A DNA stretch of 64,000 nt, from contig CAVRAU010000005.1 of the NCBI GenBank assembly GCA_963719055.1, positions 1-64,000 on the forward strand. The letters are read 5' to 3'. The DNA is from CAXMQZ01 sp963719055. GTDB lineage: Bacteria > Acidobacteriota > Thermoanaerobaculia > Multivoradales > JAHEKO01. Shown in pieces: positions 18,675-27,604 of this stretch. The notes below the pieces were generated by a model. That model saw nothing but the letters and a program-made list of their open reading frames with translations. It was not told the DNA's origin and searched no databases. The translations under genes were made by a program, and so were the position numbers. Position 1 is the first letter of the stretch; every line of letters starts with the position of its first letter.

Positions 18675-19874
18675 GATCGCTCTCCTGTCTGCGAATCTCG
18701 TTGTTCGTTCCCTTGGCGGCGTGTCCACCGATCGCACCACAAGTCTCTCCAGATAGACGGTCATATCCTCGACCTCGATGATCTTGGCCGGTCGACCTCG
18801 CTGCCGATCCTCGGACTGCGCACAACGAAAGTGCAGCAGACACTTGGGGCAAGAAGTCAGAAGTTTGCTGGCGCCGGTTTCGACCGCGCCCTGCAGTCTC
18901 TGCGCCTGCAGCTGTCTCGATACTGCGTCACAGTGGACAAACCCCGATGTGCCGCAGCACAGAGCATCCCGTCCCGACCGATGCATCTCCACCAGCTCTG
19001 CATCCGGGACCGCTGCGAGCAATTGTCGAGGCTCATCCAGCACACCCAGCTGGCGACCGAGTCGGCAGGGATCCTGATAGGTCACCGAGCCGTTGTCGCT
19101 GCGTCGAAAGGTCAGCTCCTGACTCTCCAGACGCGCAGCCAGGAACTCGGTCATGTGTTCGACCCGCGGACTGTAGTCGGCGACGACTTCCGGGTAGTCC
19201 AGACGCCAGGTCCGACAGCATTCGGCACACACGGTCAGAATGTGTTGGATTCCTCGCTCTCGAAAACGGCTGATGTTCTCTACCGCCAATGCCTCGAAGG
19301 CCTCTCGTTCGCCACCCCAAAGCAAGTCATGTCCGCAACAGCACTCCTCCCCGACCAGAACCGGCGCAACTCCGAGATGATTGAGAAGTCGTATGGCCGC
19401 GCGAGCACTAGCGAGCGTCTCGACCTGAAACTCCTCTTGAAAAACCACATCGAAGATCGGCAGACAGCCAACAAACAGAGCCACCTCGCCCTCCTCGGCG
19501 ACTCTCATATCGTCCTCGAGCCAAGCTGGCCGCCGCGGCATCTCACCCATGCTCGCCAGCTTGCCAACCTGTTGAAAGACCTCGCCATGAGGGCGGGGCC
19601 GTCGGCACTCGACAGGTACGTCGGCACGCAGTCCCTTGACGTAGTCCGTATACCGAACTCCTTGGGGACAGCGGACCTCGCAGGATGCGCAGGTCAGACA
19701 GCGTTCGACCGCTTCGGCATATCCGTGAATCTCACTGGCAGGATCGTGCATCGACATCGTGCGCGCCGCCGAGAAACCTCCGAAGACCGCCAGGGGACAC
19801 ATCGAGCTACATTTGCCGCATTCGACGCACAGAGCCGCGCCCGTTGCCTTGCGTAGTTGTTTGAGGTCTCCCAT
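18664..19874 (-). CDS. HdrC/HdrB-like Fe-S protein (ferredoxin + two CCG domains)
   Basis: About 400 residues. The N-terminal ferredoxin part has CVECGKCSSMCP and CLTCASCEVRCP. Then two cysteine-rich CCG domains follow: FVGCLPIF...ECCCGHD...CAEC, and YQDPCRLG...LCCGTSG...CPKC. The CCG cysteines hold the non-cubane clusters that split disulfides in HdrB, so this is a fused HdrC-HdrB, as in heterodisulfide-reductase-like complexes of non-methanogens. Start ATG 19874, with GAGGAGCGAGGAA, 11 bases after the GltD-like stop. The frame continues without a stop straight into HdrA; a neighbouring frame ends in a TGA overlapping hdrA (18664), so an indel near 18720-18770 is suspected. Confidence 0.82.
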
Positions 19875-19885
19875 TTCCTCGCTCC

Positions 19886-22257
19886 TCAGTGGGTCACCGG
19901 ATCGACTTCCGCCGCGCCCGTTCCCGTGATCTCGACCAACATCTGCAAGATGGACTCGTCGAGCGGATCGGCCCCGCGGTTCGCGGACCAGTCCGAGCGC
20001 AGCGTCGCCGGATCGCCGCCGCGCAACTCGATGATCGCCCTGGCTCTTTCGGTCTGGACTGCGGCCAGCCGGGCCCCGGTGTCGAAACGACATCGGTCCA
20101 CTGAACAGCCGGCCACCAGAACACCTCGAGCGCCGAGACGACTGGAGATCGAGCAGCATTCCGGTGTCGATTTGCCCGACACACCGGAAGCGGATCACCT
20201 CGATGTGGGCTCCCTGTCTAAGTAGAGCGCTCTCCAGCGCGCCGGCGCGGCGTTGACAGGCCAATACGATGTAGGGCTCCTCGACGTGGAATGCGTCATC
20301 CAGGCGCGATCCCCACCAGACCGGCGACAAGGCCGTGGGTTGGGCGGCACCGGTAGGACAGACCCCGACACAGAGATTGCAGCCTCGACACAGGGCCGGC
20401 TCGATGCGCGCCACATCCGCGAGGGTGGCACCCGATCCGGCTTCGATGGCATCGAACGGGCACACTTCCACACAGCGTCCACAAGCCCTGCACATAGCAC
20501 CCTCGACCCTGGCCCGCACCGGAAACAGCTCGACGGGAGTCCCTTCTTCCGGCCCGATCTCGGGCAGCAATCGGGGCTTGGATTCCGGCAGCAGCTGCCC
20601 CTGAGTCGCCTCGTGAATACTGAGATTCAAGGCCACACTGCTGGAGGCTCTCAGCAGCGCCGTGGTTCGCGCTCCCGACTCTCCATTGTTGCGAGGACGC
20701 ACCATGACGTGGCGACGCCGGCAGGTGGGGACACAGACCCGACACTCGCCGCACGGACCGCAACGCAGACAGCGTCGGGCTTCAGCGATCGCGTCGGCCT
20801 CGACTAGCGATCTCTCGACTTCGAAGAACTCACGACCGGGCCGCACCTGTCGATGGGCCGGCTGTGCCCGCAGGGCCTCCAGAGGCGCCATGTCCGGCAA
20901 CTCCAGTTCCTGCGCGGCGCGCGACTCGGGGTGCAGATCGTCGACCCGCGGCTGCCCGGACTCGAGGTAGTGGCAAATCGAGGACGCGGCTCGATGTCCG
21001 TCCGCGATGGCATCGATCACCGTCGCCGGGCCACTGACCGCGTCGCCAGCAGCAAACACCCCTCGCCAGGGGGTCATTGCGGTCGCCGCGTCCGTCGAGA
21101 TCAGACCACCTTCGATCAGCCGCGAATGGAACTCGTCGGGGAAGAAATCGAGATCTGCCTGCTGTCCCACGGCGGCCAAGACGAGATCAGCAGCGACGGA
21201 GAATTCACTTCCCGGTATCGTGATGGGGCGGCGACGGCCACTGGCGTCCGGCTCCCCCAGGCCAACTCGCATGCACTCGAGCGCCTGCAGACGACCGCCA
21301 CTGGTGATGCCCTTCGTCGGCGTGACCAGGAATCGAAAGGCGATCCCCTCCGATTCGGCGGCCCGGATCTCTTCCGCGTCTGCCAGCAGTTCCTCACGAT
21401 AGCGGCGATAGAGGATGTCTACCGAGGAGGCGCCCAGCCGCAGCGCCGAACGGGCAGCCTCCACGGCTGTCGACCCGCCCCCGATCACGACGACCTTGCC
21501 CTCGACCGGGGTCCGATCTCCTTCATTCACTCGTCTCAGGAACGCCAGAGCATCGACGACGTCATCGCTGTCGCCATCCCCCTCCAGACCGAGTCGGCGC
21601 CCCCGCTGCGCGCCGACCGCAAAAAGGGTCGCCAGATATCCTTGCTCGATGAGATGCTCCAGCTCGACATCCACGCCGATCTTGCAGCCCGTGCGAATCT
21701 GAATTCCAGCTCGACAAATCGTCTCGATTTCGGACTCGAGCACCGGTCTCGGTAGCCGGTACTCGGTGATCCCGTAGCGCAGCATGCCACCGGGCTCGTC
21801 GTTGGCTTCGAAGATCGTCACCGGATAGCCGCTCCGGGCCAGATCCCAAGCGGCGGTGAGCCCCGCTGGGCCCGAGCCGATGATCGCCACTCTGGAATCC
21901 TGGTGCAAGGGCCCGCCAGTCTCCTTCGGCGGCGTCGCCGACATCCAGATCGGCGACAAAGCGTTTGAGAAGGCGAATGGCGATGGGTTCGTCCACCGCG
22001 CGCCGTTCACAAACGGCCTCGCAAGGGTGATGACAAATGCGACCACAGATGGCCGGTAGTGGACACCGTTCACGCACCACCGCGAGCGATTCCTCGAACC
22101 GCCCCTCGGCGATCAGGGACACATAGGCCTTGACGTTGATTCCCGCTGGACAGGCTTGGGTACACGGAGCTGGCTCGACGGCCTTGATGGGCAGCGGTTC
22201 CGACTGGACTTGCGGAAGCAGCAGACTCCTACCCACCAATGTATGAGTGCTCTTCAC
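19886..22257 (-). CDS. GltD/NfnB-like flavoprotein with Fe-S domains and C-terminal MvhD domain (two frame breaks)
   Basis: About 790 residues. The N-terminal Fe-S helical domain of GltD/DPD proteins is seen as CTQACPAGINVKAYV and PAICGRICHHPCEAVCERR. FAD site: VAIIGSGPAGLTAAWDLA; NAD(P) site: VVVIGGGSTAVEAARSA; then AAGDAVSGPATVIDAI. Next come CLRCGPCGECRVC, two 4Fe-4S motifs (CRACGRCVEVCP; CRGCNLCVGVCP) and an MvhD-like end (RFRCVGQID, GCSVDRC). It would carry electrons between NAD(P)H and the Hdr complex. Frame breaks are near 21900-21950 and near 20150. The start overlaps korC by four bases. The first MvhD Cys pair is reduced to one (LACQRR). Confidence 0.82.
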
Positions 22258-22865
22258 ACCGGCACCTCCTCCACGACTGCCGTTGGGTCTTCTGGTGCGG
22301 GATGGACTGTGGCTCGATGCGCATATTCGAGCCCCTTCTCGAAGGCCTGAAGGTTGAGCTCCTCCGTGCCCGCAGGTACCGATCCCATCACCGCCTCGCG
22401 CATGGCGTCCTGACTCGCCAGGTCCGAGACCCCAGCAAAGAAACCCACCATGACGATGTTCTGGACGATGGCTCTTCCCAGCGACTCGGCGATGCGCGTC
22501 GAGGGTACGCCTCGAGCCTTCTGACCCGCTCGCAAGTCCGGCCGAACGAGATCCTGTTCGTAGACGAGGAGCCCGTCTTCCTTCAGCTCCCCACCAAACT
22601 TCTCATACCCCTCGGTGGACATGACCACAAAGATGTCGGGACGTTGAATATATGGATAGAGAATCTCGTCGTTCGAAACCACCAGGGTCGCACTACAGGC
22701 CGAGCCGCGCGCCTCGGGTCCGAAGCTCTGGATCATGGTGGCGTGCAGATCGGCGTGGATGGCGCAGGCCCGGCCGATGATATGTCCGGCCAGCACCACA
22801 CCCTGGCCACCGAAACCGGTGATGCGAATCTCGGTTCTCCCGACTCGCTTCTCGGCGCTAGGCAT
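22254..22865 (-). CDS. korC: 2-oxoacid:ferredoxin oxidoreductase, gamma subunit
   Basis: 203 residues. The gamma domain pattern is TGFGGQGVVLAGHIIGRA at the N-terminus, then MIQSFGPEARGSACSATLVVS and NIVMVGFFAG. In KOR/VOR enzymes this subunit contributes to CoA and thiamine chemistry. It overlaps the beta gene by eight bases and the flavoprotein gene by four, so the set is translated as one unit. Extra C-terminal residues (VHPAPEDPTAVVEEVPV) carry no motif. Assignment to 2-oxoglutarate rather than branched-chain acids rests on the TCA genes nearby. Confidence 0.88.
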   Translation of the reverse strand: MPSAEKRVGRTEIRITGFGGQGVVLAGHIIGRACAIHADLHATMIQSFGPEARGSACSATLVVSNDEILYPYIQRPDIFVVMSTEGYEKFGGELKEDGLLVYEQDLVRPDLRAGQKARGVPSTRIAESLGRAIVQNIVMVGFFAGVSDLASQDAMREAVMGSVPAGTEELNLQAFEKGLEYAHRATVHPAPEDPTAVVEEVPV

Positions 22866-23754
22866 GGATCATCCCCCCTTCCTCCGGCATCGGCACGTAC
22901 TCGTCTCCCAACTGCTTTTCGTAGTGCTCGTCTTTCTGCTCCAGAAAGGTCGGCCGGGGCTCGTCGACAAACTTCCCGCAGACGATCTTTTGGTGGAATC
23001 CGACATCCAGATCCCGCGTGTCCGCACCGTGTCGAATCTCGGCGTTGTCATGATAGAAGCGCATTTCGCTCAGGCCCGTTCCCAGCTTGTTGAGACGGGC
23101 ATAGAGGGTTGGGCACGGTGCAACGACCTCGATAAAACGGAAGCCCTTGCGATCCAGAGCCTCTTCGATGGCCCAGGTCAGCCGGCGAATGTGCAGACAG
23201 GTCCAACGCGCCACGTAGGGTGCTCCGGAGCTGGCCGCCAGATGAGGCAGACAGAACGGCTGCTCGAAATTCCCGAACGGCATGGTGGAAGATCTGGCCG
23301 ACAGCGGCGTCGTGGGCGCGTTCTGGCCACCGGTCATGCCATAGATGAAGTTGTTGATCAGGATGACCAGCAGGTCGATATTGCGACGAGCCGCGTGGAT
23401 GAAGTGGTTGCCACCGATGCCCACCAGATCGCCGTCCCCCGAAACCACCGCGACTTCGAGCTCCGGACGGCCCAATTTGAGACCGGTGGCAAACGGGATG
23501 GCCCGCCCATGCGTGGTGTGAAACGCATCGAGACGCATGTAGCCGGCGACGCGACCGGAGCAGCCAATCCCCGACACCACCGACACCTTGTCCAAATCCA
23601 ATCCGGATCGCTCCAGCGCGGTGGCAAAGCACTTCACCACCGTGCCGATACCGCAGCCCGGACACCAGACATGAGGGATGCGCTCCATGCGCAGAAGCGA
23701 GGCGCTCGGGTGTTCCGGCACCTCGGCAGCAATCCTGTTCACAGGCAAGGTCAT
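22858..23754 (-). CDS. korB: 2-oxoacid:ferredoxin oxidoreductase, beta (TPP) subunit
   Basis: 298 residues. It holds the thiamine diphosphate site: CPGCGIGTVVK at the N-terminus and GDGDLVGIGGNHFIHAARR...NNFIYGMTGGQ, the GDG-x(~25)-NN motif. The Cys of CPGCG, with other cysteines such as GCSGR, may bind the proximal [4Fe-4S] cluster. The length matches two- or four-subunit KOR/VOR. Start ATG 23754 overlaps the alpha stop (ATGA). The enzyme catalyses reversible 2-oxoacid + CoA to acyl-CoA + CO2 with ferredoxin. Confidence 0.92.
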   Translation of the reverse strand: MTLPVNRIAAEVPEHPSASLLRMERIPHVWCPGCGIGTVVKCFATALERSGLDLDKVSVVSGIGCSGRVAGYMRLDAFHTTHGRAIPFATGLKLGRPELEVAVVSGDGDLVGIGGNHFIHAARRNIDLLVILINNFIYGMTGGQNAPTTPLSARSSTMPFGNFEQPFCLPHLAASSGAPYVARWTCLHIRRLTWAIEEALDRKGFRFIEVVAPCPTLYARLNKLGTGLSEMRFYHDNAEIRHGADTRDLDVGFHQKIVCGKFVDEPRPTFLEQKDEHYEKQLGDEYVPMPEEGGMIHA

Positions 23755-24908
23755 CGGGCAACCTCCGCAATCGCTTGGACAATGACTTCCGGATCGTGGA
23801 CGCTGCCGCCACCGTGTGGCACCAACAACGTCTCTGCCCTTCCAGCGGCACAGCGCTCTACTTCCAACACCATCTGGCCGTAGTTGATCTCCGGTACCAC
23901 GAATCCCCGCACCCTGGCGGCCAGATCGCGAATACGTCTCTCAGGAAACGGCCACAACGTGATCAGACGCAGAAAGCCGACCTTGAGGCCATCGCCGCGA
24001 GCCTTCTCTGTGGCCATCCTCGCCACTCTGGCGGTGATGCCGTAAGCCACCACGACTACCTCTGCATCCTCGAGCTCGTCCTCCTCCAGACGAATGATCT
24101 CGTCGGCATGCTCGAGAATCTTGTCCAGGAGACGCCGGACACAAGTCTCCTGACACTCTGTGCTCATCACCGGATACCCTTGGGCGTCGTGGGTCAGACC
24201 GGTGCTGTGAAACCGATAGCCATCTCCTGCCCGGGCGAACTCAGGAATCGAATCCCCATTGATTTCATAGGGTAGATAGTCGCCAGGAGCCTTGCCGGTG
24301 AGCCGCCGTGTAGTGACTTCGATCTGATCCGCTGCCGGGATGACCACCTTCTCGGTCATGTGACCGACACATTCGTCCATCATCAAGAACACCGGTACGC
24401 GGTAGGTCTCGGAGAGGTTGAAGGCCTCGATGGTCAGATCGAAAGCCTCCTGGGGCGACTGCGGACACAGAGCGATGACCTCATAGTCCCCGTGCGATCC
24501 CCAGCGCGCCTGCATGACATCGGCCTGCCCCACCATGGTCGGCAGCCCGGTCGACGGACCGCCGCGCTGCACATTGACCACCACACAGGGTGTCTCCATC
24601 ATCGCCGCCAGCCCGATATTCTCCATCATCAAGCTGAACCCGGGTCCGCTGGTCACGGTCATGCACTTCGTACCGGTCCAGGAAGCTCCCACCACCGCGG
24701 CCATACTGGCCAGCTCGTCTTCCATTTGGATAAAGGTCCCGCCCATCGACGGGAACCGTCTGGAAATCCGTTCCACCACTTCGGTCGACGGCGTGATGGG
24801 ATAGCCGGCGACGAATCGACACCCAGCCGCCATGGCCCCTTCACCGCAGGCGTAGTCGCCATCCAAGAAGTGGGCACCGGTGAGAACGCCTGCGGGATCC
24901 GCTCTCAC
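23751..24908 (-). CDS. korA: 2-oxoacid:ferredoxin oxidoreductase, alpha subunit
   Basis: 385 residues. Pyrimidine-binding domain with GEGAMAAGCRFVAGYPITPSTE, QMEDELASMAAVVGAS (catalytic Glu), TSGPGFSLMMENIGLA and QRGGPSTGLPT. Domain II follows (VVVAYGITARVARMA). The arrangement and the GPSTG motif match KorA. It overlaps korD and korB by four bases each. With KorBCD it couples 2-oxoglutarate to ferredoxin, either oxidatively or as the carboxylating step of a reductive TCA cycle. Confidence 0.92.
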   Translation of the reverse strand: MRADPAGVLTGAHFLDGDYACGEGAMAAGCRFVAGYPITPSTEVVERISRRFPSMGGTFIQMEDELASMAAVVGASWTGTKCMTVTSGPGFSLMMENIGLAAMMETPCVVVNVQRGGPSTGLPTMVGQADVMQARWGSHGDYEVIALCPQSPQEAFDLTIEAFNLSETYRVPVFLMMDECVGHMTEKVVIPAADQIEVTTRRLTGKAPGDYLPYEINGDSIPEFARAGDGYRFHSTGLTHDAQGYPVMSTECQETCVRRLLDKILEHADEIIRLEEDELEDAEVVVVAYGITARVARMATEKARGDGLKVGFLRLITLWPFPERRIRDLAARVRGFVVPEINYGQMVLEVERCAAGRAETLLVPHGGGSVHDPEVIVQAIAEVAR

Positions 24909-25204
24909 GGCAACACCTCCGTCTGGGGTGTCGGCTCTTCGTGGATCGGGGAGCTCGCGACGGTGAAGATCGCGAATTCAGGACAGATCATTTCGCACAG
25001 GTTGCAGTTGACACATTCCCCGTGCAGAACAACCTCGGGTGGATGATAGCCCTTGCGGTTGAACGATTCGGCAAGGGCAAGCACTTCCTTGGGGCAGTAC
25101 TCGACGCAAAAGCCGCAGCCTTTGCAGCGATCGTCGATGACGATCACATCGCCGCGGGGTGCATGGACTCGCCCCCAGTCGAGAGGTTGGCGCCAGTATT
25201 TCAT
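24905..25204 (-). CDS. korD: 2-oxoacid:ferredoxin oxidoreductase, delta (2x[4Fe-4S] ferredoxin) subunit
   Basis: 99 residues. Two complete ferredoxin motifs, CKGCGFCVEYCP and CVNCNLCEMICP, lie between short tails. It passes electrons from the KorB cluster to external ferredoxin or, given the next genes, directly to the Hdr-like complex. It is the first structural gene of the operon. The MarR gene ends 84 bases upstream on the same strand, so regulator and enzyme may share a transcript. Confidence 0.92.
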   Translation of the reverse strand: MKYWRQPLDWGRVHAPRGDVIVIDDRCKGCGFCVEYCPKEVLALAESFNRKGYHPPEVVLHGECVNCNLCEMICPEFAIFTVASSPIHEEPTPQTEVLP

Positions 25205-25287
25205 CGCCCTCCACCTGGGAAACCAGACCCTGGTCAGGCCCGCGGCTCAGAACTATGTCGGGGTCAAATCAGGATCCAGATCTCGCC

Positions 25288-25925
25288 TCAGGCCTCCTTT
25301 GCCATCACCGACTCCTGGTCGGGTTGCCGCACCTTCTGATACGGGCAATCGTCGTGGAAATGGGTGACTGGGCAGTTATCGTCGAAATATGCGGAACAGC
25401 GGAAACACAGACCCTCACCCGTATCCTCCGCATCGATGAGGGCCACCGAAAAACGTTCCAACAGATGAGTCAATTGACGCAGATCGTCGGTGCTGAACGA
25501 TTCCAGAACCGGCATCAATCGCCGGGCCTTGATCTCTTCGTACCGCTTGACCAGCTGGCGGCCCCGCCGACTCGAAGCCAATAGGGTCGCTCGTCGATCG
25601 CCCTTGCACTGCTCACGGGACACCAACCCCAGGCGCTCCAGCTTGTCGATGTTCTTGCTGGCCGCCGGCGCGCTGACTCCGAGAAAATCGGCGACCTGTC
25701 CGACCTGGTGCTGGCCGTTGAGCGAGATCAACTTGAGGAGATGAAACTGCGAGAGGGAGAGTGGATCCGGGCTGACTTCGCGCAGGAGCTTGAGCTCGAG
25801 AATCTCCTGGACGACCGCCGAGAAGATGTGAGCGTAGCGCAGCAGGTTGAATAGATCCTGCGGATCCGCCTGGTCGTTACCACTGACCTTCTTCGCGGTG
25901 GATCACGAGCCGGAACTCCAGCCAT
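25288..25925 (-). CDS. MarR-family regulator with a four-cysteine C-terminal tail (one frame break)
   Basis: About 212 residues. Winged-helix core: FNLLRYAHIFSAVVQEIL, LSLSQFHLLKLISLNG, VGQVADFLGVSAPAASKNID (recognition helix) and the wing REQCKGDRRATLLAS. After the dimer helices comes CFRCSAYFDDNCPVTHFHDD then CP: a C-x2-C-x7-C-x8-C tail, which could hold an Fe-S cluster, zinc or disulfides and give redox control. ATG 25925 has GGAG 8 bases ahead, inside the operator repeats, and reads MAGVPARDPPRR before the frame must change near 25885. It probably controls the Kor-Hdr operon and itself. Confidence 0.8.
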
Positions 25926-25929
25926 CTTG

Positions 25930-25958
25930 TTAACTCCGTTAGATATTAACTTCGTTAA
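25930..25958 (-). promoter_or_regulatory. Tandem MarR-type operator sites
   Basis: Two related sites four bases apart: TTAAC-TCC-GTTA (25930-25941) and TTAAC-TTC-GTTAA (25946-25958). The second is a perfect palindrome around a 3-base centre. They lie 5 bases upstream of the MarR start, in an AT-rich island within GC-rich DNA, and between divergent MarR and citrate synthase genes. Autorepression is the natural reading; effect on citrate synthase is possible. Confidence 0.6.
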
Positions 25959-26053
25959 CTATTTTAGCCGAATTCTCGGAGAAATCGCAATACCACCCGA
26001 TTGGGCGGTGCACCTGGATGCTCGGTTCCCCTATGATTAAGGGAGGCGTGGAA

Positions 26054-26070
26054 TTGCTCGCTGTGAGCAA
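26054..26070 (+). promoter_or_regulatory. Inverted repeat upstream of citrate synthase
   Basis: TTGCTC-GCTGT-GAGCAA, a perfect 6-bp inverted repeat 47 bases before the citrate synthase start. It could be an operator or a 5' UTR hairpin; nothing identifies the binding protein. Confidence 0.3.
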
Positions 26071-26116
26071 CTTTCAAGCGCCACGGGTACAACGAACAGA
26101 AAAGGAGGAGTCAGCC

Positions 26117-27447
<1,331 letters not shown>

Positions 27448-27604
27448 ACCAAGCTTCCCTGGCTTGCGGCCGGCCGGACAACAAGCCAAGTATGATCGGG
27501 GTATTCGGGGAGAGGTGCACTCCAGAGCATCTGTGGTCCTCTCCGACAGAGGAGCCTGGATCCGCGACATCCGCCACTGAAGTATCGAACACAACGAGGT
27601 TCCG

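Noticed and set aside
18150..22073. 1307-residue fusion of GltD-like, HdrC/B and HdrA
   Set aside because: The region between about 20150 and 19890 is nonsense in this frame; the MvhD-type end and a stop at 19886 are in another frame, followed by a new ribosome site and ATG.
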